Below, piece after piece: positions 31,217-40,040 of a DNA stretch of 40,040 bases. The position numbers and the translations under genes are program-made. Under the pieces are notes generated by a model. It was not told the origin of the DNA, did not search any database, and was given only the letters and a program-made list of their open reading frames with translations. Source of the DNA: Bacilli bacterium. Lineage in GTDB: Bacteria > Bacillota_I > Bacilli_A > RF39 > UBA660. The stretch is from the NCBI GenBank assembly GCA_022801735.1, contig JAAWSW010000003.1:1-40040 (forward strand), written 5' to 3'. Position 1 is the stretch's first letter. The number at the start of each line of letters is the position of its first letter.

Positions 31217-31240
31217 AAAAAAGAGAAGCATTTGCTTCCC
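31217..31240 (-). terminator. Intrinsic terminator after the giant protease gene
   Basis: On the minus strand GGGAAGC-AAAT-GCTTCTC (31224-31240) is followed by six T (31217-31222). Confidence 0.82.
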
Positions 31241-31264
31241 TAAATAATTTTTATTAAAGACGTA

Positions 31265-34200
31265 TTACTTCAACGTTGGATGTCCGCTTGAAACAACACT
31301 ATCAAAATTCCAAATCTTATCATCAAAGGCTAAAGTTTCCCTATAAAAGTTTACATCGTGGATATTAGCCGCAGTTGCTCCTTTTAAGTTACTACCAGTA
31401 TTACCAGTAATACTACTCATTCCAGCAGCAATTGTATATTCATAACAATTAACAAGCGCTGCTATAATAACTTGTTCTGAAGCACCTGTAAATTTATAAG
31501 GATTCTTTTCACCATCAGCATCAGTATATCCTGTCATGCTTCCAATAGAAATTGAATTTTTAATACTTGGAGCAGTACTTCCATCAGTATAAATATTACC
31601 TATAAATCCACCATTTAATTGACGGTTTTGACCATCTGTATTACTTGGCTTTTTAACTGCAACATTAGAAATAGTATTAATTATTGTACCACCCTTTTGG
31701 AAAGCACCAATAATTCCACCATTTTCAGTTGTTGTACATTCTAAAGTACCCTCAACATATACATCTTTAATAGTTCCACCGTATTTTCTACCTATAAAGG
31801 TTGATACATAAACGCCTGAACCTTTTACATCAGCATTTACAACACTAATGTTTTCAAAGGTAGAATTAGCATTATCAAATGTAACAACAGTGGCTACTCT
31901 ATGTCTTCCTTCTAATGTGATATCTTCAAATCTCATATTTTTAAATGTCGCACCATTAGAGTATTTTGCAAATGCTGCAATATCATCATTACTAGTTGCA
32001 TTTCCTGGTTTAACATTAGTAAAGTTTTTAATATTTAAATTCTCTACTGTACCATTAAATTGACTAAATAATGACAACCCACTTAAATTCTTAAATGTAT
32101 GACCTTGACCATCTATTTTTCCATTAAATGTTTCAGTTACAACTGACACATCCCCAGTATATCCAGTAAAGTCTATATCATTATCTATTACAAATATACC
32201 ACTAGTATCTTCACTTAACTTAGCAATATCATCAACAGTTTTAATATGATATGTAAATTTTTCAACAGTACAATCCCTAGTAATTACATTACTAACAGCT
32301 CCACCTATAAGACTTAAATCATTTCTACCACCAAAGTTCATTTGTAAATTTGATGCACTAATCTTCTCGATTGTACTAGATTCCGATTTATAAGATAAAG
32401 CACCAGCATTACTAATAGTTTTAGGAATATTAGTATTTTCAAATACTATATTTCCAACATAACCATATCTAATTTTATTAAATATAGGTAATGTATTTCC
32501 AATTATCTTATGACCTTTTCCATCTAATCTACCCATAAATGTATTAGTAACATTAGTAGTCATATTAGAAAAATCGATATCGTTATCTAATACATAATAA
32601 CCATATGGTTTAGCATTAATTTTTTGAACTAATTCTTCGGCTGTTTTGATATGTGTAACTTCTATATCCGTACCAAGTGGATCAGCAACGAAATCATTAG
32701 TGACACTCTTCAAATAGTGATAATAAAGTTTTCTCAGATTTGTTCTTGAATTCGCATTTCTATTAGTATCACTTGATAAAGCTTGATAGAATCTTTCAAT
32801 CATATAATCAACATCAATATACTTATTGTTTTTTAGATTTTCTTCAACAGTAGCATATCTACTCATTTTATATTCTTTCCAATTCATTGCTGTACCAGTA
32901 ACAGATTTTGTAATTTTTTGAATAGCATCAAGATCTGTTTTCGTATTTCCTCTTCCGTAAGTAACATATCCATCAACACCAGCATAACCAAGCATTTCAA
33001 AATAATTACGTTTTGCGGAAAATGCATCTGGAATACCATTATCATTATGACCAATATACCAGCGATTTACCCAAACAGACTCAAATCCATAATCATTACT
33101 ACCAAGACTATTAATTACGCTAAGACCTCTTACACTTACACCCCATGCATTTTCAGGACGTATAATGATTCTATTATCGTATAAAGACTCTAGTGAGGTT
33201 AAATTCATTTGTTCTGCTTGCGCTGCAGTAATCGCTCCCCAAGTAGACCATGATCCAGACTGATTCATTCTCGTTGCAACTCTAGCTTGTTGTTCAGGTG
33301 TTAATTTTATAAATGCTTTACCTTCAATATAATCAAGTAAATCTAACGCATTCTGCTGTCCTTTAAAATAATTTTCCAATTCTTCTCTAGTATCAATTCT
33401 ATCAGGACTTAAATTTTGAGTAGCATTTCCTTCTTTATTTAAATAGAAAGATGTATTAAAGTAATATGGTCCAACATCTTGTACAAGGTTATTTTCACTC
33501 CAAACACCATTTTGTTGAACATTACCTTCAGTTAATGTTTCAAGACCAGCCTTAAATCTAGTTCCAGCTTGGAATAACATTATTTTATCAAATAAAGCAT
33601 GTTCAAATTCATGAGTCCAAGTATCATAATTAGTAAGACCTTGTCTAGCTATGAACCATAAGAATCCTGCAGTATTTCCAACACCAGCAGCACTTCCACC
33701 TGGTTGCCATAAACCAAATACCTCACTAAAGTTTTTGAAGAATGGATAATTTTGTCCAACTTTTCCTTGAGTATATACAGGTGCAGTACCTATTACAATA
33801 TTAGTACCTGGAAAATATGAATTTTTATAACCTGTAATGATTTTAGTACAGTCATAAACCATAATACAATAATTATTCCATTTTCCTGGATCAAATGAAC
33901 CTGCTAATGTACTTAAATGTCTTTTTACAAGAGTTACATGATCATTAACTTTACTTCTAACTGCGTTTCTTCCAGCAGTAGTATTTACATCTTTGTGATA
34001 CAACTGTGAAGGACCAATTTGTAAATGAGCTGGACCACTAATTATGTATGCACAATCAACTGGCAAAGTAATAATAGGAAGTATCATTTTACCATTTTTC
34101 TTAACCTGATACCATCCACGATATAGGATATTAGGATTTTTATCTACACCAAATTCTGCTAATATATTTCTTGAACCAAAATACTCAGTAAACCAATCGT

Positions 34201-37200
34201 TCACATCTTCATAACCACCAATATTGGTAATAATACCATCTAAGAAATATCTAAGATCAGAACTTCCAGTATATTTAGCAAGGTTGGTTTTAAAGAAACT
34301 GTCAGTAACATTAACACCCATATTACCAGTTAATACTTCATTAGTTAAATTATCAATAGTCATAGTATCCTTATATGTTTTTCCTTCAAATAACATAAGA
34401 TCAGATACCTTTGAGCCACCTATTTCAAAGTTATACCATCTGTAATAATAGTTGTAAGCATATAAAATTTTATTTATTTTTCCACTATCAATAAACTCTT
34501 CTTTTATTTTATTATTTAAAATATCACTATCCATAGTAAGTGCATTATTAGAATCATTATGTAATAATTGTAATGCAATAGTTTTAGCAAGAGGCTTCAT
34601 AGTTTCATTATAATGGTCTTTATAATGTCTAGCATCCGCTGCAGTTGTTAATGGTTCTAATACAGTAGTATAATCTACACTATTTATATATTCAGATAAT
34701 GTATTTACAATTGCTGCATCCTCTTTCATTACATAATTATCATAAGCATATTCAAGAGGTAAACCTTCAATTTCATAAATAGAAATGTTTTGTTTTAATT
34801 CTTTAAAACTTACATTATATTCATTTATTTTATTATCATCAAATACTACTTTAATTTTAGCAATACTATTATGATTATCATTAGTTAAATATGTAAGCAT
34901 TTTTCCTTCACTATTGTAAGGTATGATGTGTTTTATTATTTTAGTATTTAATACATCATCGTTTCCAATTTTCTTTCCATCTTCAACTAAGTATTTTGCA
35001 TCATAATAAGGCATTAATTTATTTATATTATGATATAAAATTTCTTTAGATTCACTAAATCCATTAATTTTTTTAATCCTGCTATAATCTGGAATATATA
35101 AATCTCTATTTGTTGGCATTTCAGTTTTAGTATCTTCCTTTGAAATACTTCCTTTTAACACCGGAACATTGTCATAAGAAACACCATCTAAGTTCCAAAT
35201 TGCTTCATCAAACTTCGCACTATTCTTAAAGAAGTCTTTATTAACATCTCCTTCAGCAACAGTTTTTACTACATCACCACTTGCATTAGATGTTAAACCA
35301 GAACCCTCTAATTCATAGTTATTAGTTGATGACGCATGAATTGCATAACCATGTACACTATAAACCTTTTCACCAGTTGATAAGCTTACATTATTATTAA
35401 GTACTGCAGTACTATTCAAGGCAAGACCTATAATCGCACCATTAAGTCTGTGTCCACTAGCATTATCAAACTTAATTTTAGTAAGACAATTCTCGATAGT
35501 AGTTGTTGGTGATGCTTCAGCAGTACCTACTATTCCACCAATACCATTACCATCTTTTGTAGAAGTTGCAGTAATATTACCATCTACATAACAGTTTGTA
35601 ATATTACCACCTGTTGTTTGTCCAACAATTCCACCAATTCTTGCTTTTGCTGTAGTTAAATTAAGTTGACTTACACTAGAGTTTTCAATGTCTGTAGAGG
35701 TTCCCTCTCCTAAAATTCCACCAGATCTATCCAAACCTGTAGCAAATGCTAAATCTTTAACATGAACATTAGTAATAGTTGCATTAGTCGCAACATTAGC
35801 AACAGTTCCCCTACTAGTACCAGATAAACTTACATTTTCCAAAGTAAGATTTTCAATTGTTCCTGCTTCTAAAGTATCAAATAATGGTTTTGATAAATTA
35901 TAAATCTTATATCCATTACCATTTAATGTTCCTGAGAATGAAGTTCCAAATAAAGCAGCAGAACTACTACTAGATAATAATGAAGCATCATAATCTCTAG
36001 TTAATGTAAATGTTCCACTTGGATCATCCATTATTTTTTGTGCTAAACTTTCTAAACTTACATTAGTAGCCTCACCATTATTTAAATCACCATAAACTAA
36101 TTCTAACTTATTTTGTCTAGTATTGCCATTATATTGAACTACATCATTATAATCTAAAGTTAATTTTAATTTATTATCTTCAACATTATATTCCTTGATT
36201 TTAGTATGGAATGTTGGCATATTTTTAAGTTGTACTTTAACGATATAATCATCTAAATTTGCTAAATCAGCCTCTTTAAGTTTTTCTACCTCATTTACAC
36301 CATCAGCAGTTTGTTTATAAACATTAAAACTTACAATATCTTTCATTTCGAACAAACGAGCACCGATATTTATTGTTTGAGCATCAATAACTTTATTGGT
36401 AAATTCATTAGAATTATTATCAAGCCCATTCGTATCTAAATCATAATCAGCGATAATTTTAACATCATAAACTTGACTACTACCAAGATCAAATGAAACC
36501 TCATTTTCTCCTGAAGTTATGTTAACAACCTTTACTTCATTATCATTTTCATCAGTAACAACAATTTTTGAAGATTTTAACGCTTTATCAGAATCTTCTA
36601 AATTAAATGACATAGTAACTGTATTATCAGTATTTTCTTTATAGTTAAAATCTTTAACTTTTGGTTCATCCTTTAAAATTTCAACTTTAACTAAGTCTGT
36701 TCCATCTAATTTAATACGTTTTGAATTATCAAAGATAACTTCTTCAATTACAATATCTTTAACTCCTGCAACATCATAACTATCAGTTGTAGTACTATAA
36801 ACATCATCAGTATTAGTTAAATCATATAATTTACCATTTATAACTGCCTGTACTGGAACAAAATCAGTAATATTAGTACTTTCAAAACTTACAGTAATAG
36901 GACTATTCTTTGCAAAATATTTATTTTCAGTTTCTCCATTATAAGTTTTTAATTCAGTAATTTTAACTTCATAATCAGATAATTGTTGAACTTTTTTAGA
37001 TAATAGAACCTTATTTTCAATAAGATTATCACTATCATCAGTATCTTCTAAAGAATTTGTATCTCTATCATAAGTTACCTTAATATCTAAATTATATTTT
37101 ACAGTGTTTTTAACTTTAAAGGTAAGTTCATTCATACCCTTATTAATATCCTTAGAAACACTTGTACCATCTTCAGTATTAGTAAGTACCGCTTTACCAC

Positions 37201-39913
37201 TAATAAATGTATTTTCTACATCTTTCACTTCAAAACCAACATTAACAGAAGCATTATCTATATCATCTTCTAAAGTAAAATTATTTACCATAGGTGCATC
37301 TTTTAAAACTTCTACTTTAACAGTTTTGTTAACATCAGCCATAGAATTATCACTGAAAATAAGTTTAGTGGCAGTTAATGAAGTAATTCCACTATCTTCA
37401 CCTACTTCATAAGAAACTTTATATGTTCCATCCTCAAGTTTTTCAGCAATACAGTCTACATTATTAACACGAATTTTACTAACATTAATAGTTTTATTAC
37501 TATCAATATCATAAGTTAATACTGCTAATCCTTTTTTATCTATATATTTATCTTCAACACTAACACTTTTGATTTTTGCATTAGGAAGCGCATTTATTTC
37601 TTTTTCAAGTAATGTAGTTTCAATATCATCAACATTTTGATTATAAGTTACTAAAACTTTCACCTTATATTTAGAAGTAACTTTAGTATCTAATACTTTT
37701 TCAATATTTCCATCTCTAATTTCATCTAAAGTTAAATCTTTACTTGAAATTTCATCACCATTTTCATCAGAAAGAATGATTTTGGCATTTTTAATTGCAT
37801 TATCATTATCAGCTAATTCAAATTTAACTGTTAACTTACCATCACTAACATTTTCTACCCAAGTTATATCACCAGCACTAGGTTTTCTCTTAATAATTTT
37901 AACAGTTAACTTATTATCTTTCTTAACCTCAAACTTTTTACCATTACCAAGAGTCACACTTTCTATAGTAATATCATTATCACCTAAATCATCAAAACTT
38001 AAAGTATCTGCTACATAAATATTACCATCTTTTGTAACTGGATAATTTTTACCATTTACCTTAATTTCAGTAGGCTCATAACGAGAATCATTTTGACTTT
38101 CAAAACGAATTTGAATTTGTTGTTTCTTTTCGAAAGTCTCGCTTTTACTTCCGTTTTTATAAGTTTCTATATTACTAATACTAAAATTATACTCAGTAAT
38201 TAAACGAATTTCTTTTTCAAGTGATAAATCACCTGTATTATCTTTTTCTTGTTTTAATTCATTAGTATCTAAATCATATTTTACAGATACATTTACTTTA
38301 TATAATTTTCCATCTTCAACAGAAATCTCAAGTGTATTTTTTCCATTTTTAACCTTACTAGATTTAATAATTTGATCTTGATCATTTTTTACTGTTATTT
38401 CACCTGATGTCATACTATTATCTGAATCATTAAAATCAAATGATAAAGTTGCCTTCATATTATCTACATCTTCGACATTTTCTACAACCTTATAATTAGT
38501 AATAGTTGGTGTAGTTTTAAGAACATCTAACTTAGCAGTATAATCAATTGCTACTCTTTTATCATTGCTTAAAACTGCCTCAGTAAATTTGTATTCTTTA
38601 ACACCAGAAGAGTTACCAACATTAAGTTTTATCTTATACTCATCTGAATCTGTACCTGTAGCAACATCATATTCAGTGCCATTAACAACAACCTTTTCAA
38701 TAGTTGTACCAAAATTAGCAATTCCATCGAAACTTAAAGTAACTTCACCATTTTTATTTGGATAATAATTATCAAATTTTATAGAAGATAAAGTTGCCTC
38801 ATATTCCAATGTTTTTTCAAGTTTTTGTATTAATAAAGTTAAATCAGTAACTGTAATTTTACCATCACTGTTCATGTCAGCATTTTCTAAATAATTATCT
38901 TCAATTTTTTTCAAATCAATTAAATGTAATTCCAATAAATTAACATCAGCATAATTTATTTCACCATCACCATTTAACTCACCTTTTTGTGAAAAATCAA
39001 TTGTTGCTGCAAAAACTGTACCAATAAATTCAAATGATAAAATTCCGATAATGAAAAATGACATAAATTTCTTTTGTTTATTAGAAAAATCAATATTATT
39101 ATTATCATCTTTTCTTTTCTTACGTAAATATAAGAAACCAATTACTGCCAAAACTTCTATTAAAAGTAAAATAAATAACCAAAAATAATTTTTAGAAGTC
39201 TTTTTTATTTTCTCAGGAACTTCTTTTTTATCTTTTGACTTTTTATCTTTAGCAGAATCAACAGAATTGTCATTTAAACTCTCTTCTTCTTCCAAAGTTG
39301 CAATATCATCAGATACTTTTAAAACTTTATCTAAAACAAAATCGCTTCTAGCCGTAGTTCCTAAAACCACATTAGTCCCAGAAGGTTTATTTACAGAAGT
39401 ATGAGTTCCATTACCTGAAGGAACTGAAGTTTGTTCAGTAACAATATTTAAAGTTGTTGATGGACTCTTAGTTTCAATATCCTTCTTACCTTCTGATACT
39501 ACAATATCTTTAAACTTAACACTTGTTTTAGACGCCTTCATCCCTTGTTTTACTTTAAGTTTAACTTTAGCAACTGCTTCGTTTGCTTTTGTACCAGTTC
39601 TATTAATAGATACAAATTCTTTTGTATTAGGATTATATATTAATTCTTCCCATCCATTTAGACACACAAAAGAATCTTGAAAAACTTTTTCAAACACGGT
39701 TTCATCATATTCTAAAGTTGCCTTATAAGCATTAATTCCTTTCTTAATGTCTTTAAAACCATCAAATTTTAAAGTGATTTCTACTTCTTCACCACCTTTA
39801 ATATCTTTATGATTAGCATCAACTGAAGCACCAAGACTTCCTGAAGCCTCTACGTTTACCATCATAAAAAGAGCAGTAAAAAAAGTAACTATTAAAGTGA
39901 CTAACTTTCTCAT
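31265..39913 (-). CDS. Giant surface zinc metalloprotease (M26/Zmp-like) with cohesin, dockerin, Ig-like and GLUG modules
   Basis: A 2882-residue exported protein. Order: signal peptide (1-23); cohesin (about 24-157, with INAYKATLEYDETVFEKV and VAKVKLKVKQGMKASKTSVK); disordered, Lys/Glu-rich linker; membrane helix (about 243-263); basic loop RKKRKDDN; a second hydrophobic segment ending GTVFAAT (about 284-303), which looks like a complete second signal peptide; type I dockerin (about 309-368: ELNGDGEINYADVNLLELH, DMNSDGKITVTDLTLLIQ); Ig-like repeats to about 1250; a GLUG-rich part (about 1290-1560); the protease, with HEFEH at 2101-2105 and E2125; two more GLUG modules (about 2430-2882). The HExxH-x19-E spacing and the GLUG context match peptidase family M26 (streptococcal IgA1 protease and Zmp proteins). 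The target is unknown; host glycoproteins or immunoglobulins are only possibilities. Consensus promoter and SD GAGGGGG. Confidence 0.9.
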   Translation of the reverse strand: MRKLVTLIVTFFTALFMMVNVEASGSLGASVDANHKDIKGGEEVEITLKFDGFKDIKKGINAYKATLEYDETVFEKVFQDSFVCLNGWEELIYNPNTKEFVSINRTGTKANEAVAKVKLKVKQGMKASKTSVKFKDIVVSEGKKDIETKSPSTTLNIVTEQTSVPSGNGTHTSVNKPSGTNVVLGTTARSDFVLDKVLKVSDDIATLEEEESLNDNSVDSAKDKKSKDKKEVPEKIKKTSKNYFWLFILLLIEVLAVIGFLYLRKKRKDDNNNIDFSNKQKKFMSFFIIGILSFEFIGTVFAATIDFSQKGELNGDGEINYADVNLLELHLIDLKKIEDNYLENADMNSDGKITVTDLTLLIQKLEKTLEYEATLSSIKFDNYYPNKNGEVTLSFDGIANFGTTIEKVVVNGTEYDVATGTDSDEYKIKLNVGNSSGVKEYKFTEAVLSNDKRVAIDYTAKLDVLKTTPTITNYKVVENVEDVDNMKATLSFDFNDSDNSMTSGEITVKNDQDQIIKSSKVKNGKNTLEISVEDGKLYKVNVSVKYDLDTNELKQEKDNTGDLSLEKEIRLITEYNFSISNIETYKNGSKSETFEKKQQIQIRFESQNDSRYEPTEIKVNGKNYPVTKDGNIYVADTLSFDDLGDNDITIESVTLGNGKKFEVKKDNKLTVKIIKRKPSAGDITWVENVSDGKLTVKFELADNDNAIKNAKIILSDENGDEISSKDLTLDEIRDGNIEKVLDTKVTSKYKVKVLVTYNQNVDDIETTLLEKEINALPNAKIKSVSVEDKYIDKKGLAVLTYDIDSNKTINVSKIRVNNVDCIAEKLEDGTYKVSYEVGEDSGITSLTATKLIFSDNSMADVNKTVKVEVLKDAPMVNNFTLEDDIDNASVNVGFEVKDVENTFISGKAVLTNTEDGTSVSKDINKGMNELTFKVKNTVKYNLDIKVTYDRDTNSLEDTDDSDNLIENKVLLSKKVQQLSDYEVKITELKTYNGETENKYFAKNSPITVSFESTNITDFVPVQAVINGKLYDLTNTDDVYSTTTDSYDVAGVKDIVIEEVIFDNSKRIKLDGTDLVKVEILKDEPKVKDFNYKENTDNTVTMSFNLEDSDKALKSSKIVVTDENDNEVKVVNITSGENEVSFDLGSSQVYDVKIIADYDLDTNGLDNNSNEFTNKVIDAQTINIGARLFEMKDIVSFNVYKQTADGVNEVEKLKEADLANLDDYIVKVQLKNMPTFHTKIKEYNVEDNKLKLTLDYNDVVQYNGNTRQNKLELVYGDLNNGEATNVSLESLAQKIMDDPSGTFTLTRDYDASLLSSSSSAALFGTSFSGTLNGNGYKIYNLSKPLFDTLEAGTIENLTLENVSLSGTSRGTVANVATNATITNVHVKDLAFATGLDRSGGILGEGTSTDIENSSVSQLNLTTAKARIGGIVGQTTGGNITNCYVDGNITATSTKDGNGIGGIVGTAEASPTTTIENCLTKIKFDNASGHRLNGAIIGLALNSTAVLNNNVSLSTGEKVYSVHGYAIHASSTNNYELEGSGLTSNASGDVVKTVAEGDVNKDFFKNSAKFDEAIWNLDGVSYDNVPVLKGSISKEDTKTEMPTNRDLYIPDYSRIKKINGFSESKEILYHNINKLMPYYDAKYLVEDGKKIGNDDVLNTKIIKHIIPYNSEGKMLTYLTNDNHNSIAKIKVVFDDNKINEYNVSFKELKQNISIYEIEGLPLEYAYDNYVMKEDAAIVNTLSEYINSVDYTTVLEPLTTAADARHYKDHYNETMKPLAKTIALQLLHNDSNNALTMDSDILNNKIKEEFIDSGKINKILYAYNYYYRWYNFEIGGSKVSDLMLFEGKTYKDTMTIDNLTNEVLTGNMGVNVTDSFFKTNLAKYTGSSDLRYFLDGIITNIGGYEDVNDWFTEYFGSRNILAEFGVDKNPNILYRGWYQVKKNGKMILPIITLPVDCAYIISGPAHLQIGPSQLYHKDVNTTAGRNAVRSKVNDHVTLVKRHLSTLAGSFDPGKWNNYCIMVYDCTKIITGYKNSYFPGTNIVIGTAPVYTQGKVGQNYPFFKNFSEVFGLWQPGGSAAGVGNTAGFLWFIARQGLTNYDTWTHEFEHALFDKIMLFQAGTRFKAGLETLTEGNVQQNGVWSENNLVQDVGPYYFNTSFYLNKEGNATQNLSPDRIDTREELENYFKGQQNALDLLDYIEGKAFIKLTPEQQARVATRMNQSGSWSTWGAITAAQAEQMNLTSLESLYDNRIIIRPENAWGVSVRGLSVINSLGSNDYGFESVWVNRWYIGHNDNGIPDAFSAKRNYFEMLGYAGVDGYVTYGRGNTKTDLDAIQKITKSVTGTAMNWKEYKMSRYATVEENLKNNKYIDVDYMIERFYQALSSDTNRNANSRTNLRKLYYHYLKSVTNDFVADPLGTDIEVTHIKTAEELVQKINAKPYGYYVLDNDIDFSNMTTNVTNTFMGRLDGKGHKIIGNTLPIFNKIRYGYVGNIVFENTNIPKTISNAGALSYKSESSTIEKISASNLQMNFGGRNDLSLIGGAVSNVITRDCTVEKFTYHIKTVDDIAKLSEDTSGIFVIDNDIDFTGYTGDVSVVTETFNGKIDGQGHTFKNLSGLSLFSQFNGTVENLNIKNFTNVKPGNATSNDDIAAFAKYSNGATFKNMRFEDITLEGRHRVATVVTFDNANSTFENISVVNADVKGSGVYVSTFIGRKYGGTIKDVYVEGTLECTTTENGGIIGAFQKGGTIINTISNVAVKKPSNTDGQNRQLNGGFIGNIYTDGSTAPSIKNSISIGSMTGYTDADGEKNPYKFTGASEQVIIAALVNCYEYTIAAGMSSITGNTGSNLKGATAANIHDVNFYRETLAFDDKIWNFDSVVSSGHPTLK

Positions 39914-39953
39914 TAATTTTCCCCCTCACCACTTCTTTAAATTCACTATAGAT

Positions 39954-39981
39954 ATTATAATAAATTTTAAAAAAATGTCAA
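39954..39981 (-). promoter_or_regulatory. Promoter of the giant protease gene
   Basis: Minus-strand perfect -35 TTGACA (39976-39981) and perfect -10 TATAAT (39954-39959), 16 bases apart, with a leader of about 35 bases. A very strong promoter for such a large gene. Beyond it (39982-40040) I see only AT-rich sequence. Confidence 0.85.
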
Positions 39982-40040
39982 GTTCTGTCGACTATAAAAA
40001 ATATATAAATATACAAAAAAACAAGCATTTATATACTACT

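Noticed and set aside
35900..38800. The Ig-like repeats of the giant gene as a recent DNA tandem repeat
   Set aside because: The repeats are similar in pattern at protein level (DLDTN, E-V-L-K-D-x-P, FELxDxDNAL) but their DNA has diverged, so this is an old domain expansion, not a DNA repeat.
38950..39120. A frameshift or missed stop codon between the cohesin and dockerin parts of the giant gene
   Set aside because: The frame is continuous, there is no good ribosome site before the internal ATG near 39063, and codon use does not change. I cannot exclude an assembly error, so it is reported as a fusion to check.
1..40040. CRISPR arrays, insertion sequences, prophage or integrase genes
   Set aside because: I saw no regularly spaced repeats, transposase, recombinase or phage structural genes. 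The accessory-looking genes (dinD, the yhcG-like gene) are not flanked by recognisable inverted repeats or attachment sites.

Overview
The window is a stretch of an AT-rich (roughly 30% GC by eye) Gram-positive-type bacterial chromosome. Tight gene packing, sigma-A-like promoters, GGAGG ribosome sites, a T-box leader, DivIB/MreC/RadC/FtsAZ neighbours and cohesin, dockerin and M26-peptidase surface proteins all point to Bacillota. A gut-dwelling, small-genome Bacilli or Clostridia-like lineage is my best guess, but it is inferred. Tryptophan is encoded by TGG where I checked it.

Layout. 1-1780: the 5' two thirds of proS (cut by the window edge) behind a textbook proline T-box. Next to it is a 340-bp gene-poor stretch that holds what looks like a type I toxin-antitoxin cassette: a 28-residue membrane peptide on + and a convergent antisense RNA on -. 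1783-10387: cell-shape and division genes on the minus strand (mreC-mreD, radC, a small membrane protein, dinD, ftsA-ftsZ, and murG-murB-divIB). 10466-13978: a YhcG-type PD-(D/E)XK nuclease followed by an ABC ATPase and an FtsX-type permease. 14154-15411: a zinc-dependent phospholipase C-like protein, a cysteine-rich small protein and tRNA-Lys(CUU). 15604-18240: a secreted glucosaminidase with a dockerin, and a membrane-anchored Ig/cadherin-like surface protein. 18237-31188: housekeeping and stress genes (pncC/cinA, an EEP-family phosphatase/nuclease, msrAB, a MacB-like ABC transporter, slipin + NfeD, a coiled-coil protein + DUF1292, ogt, a DUF305-like protein, a DUF362 protein, tag, a ZIP transporter). 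31265-39913: one 2882-codon gene for a giant surface M26-type zinc metalloprotease.

How the pieces may work together. The most striking theme is a miniature cohesin/dockerin surface system that does not look cellulolytic. The giant protein has its own cohesin, a transmembrane segment, a second signal-peptide-like segment, then a dockerin, Ig-like repeats and an HEFEH metalloprotease with GLUG modules. The glucosaminidase at 15604 carries a second dockerin. A plausible model is that the cohesin stays on the cell and captures either its own cleaved protease half or the glucosaminidase. Other signals worth checking are the toxin-antitoxin cassette, a 40-nt leader element shared by dinD and the yhcG-like gene, and an internally duplicated DUF305-like protein that has lost its histidines. 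Promoters and terminators were read by eye and are predictions.
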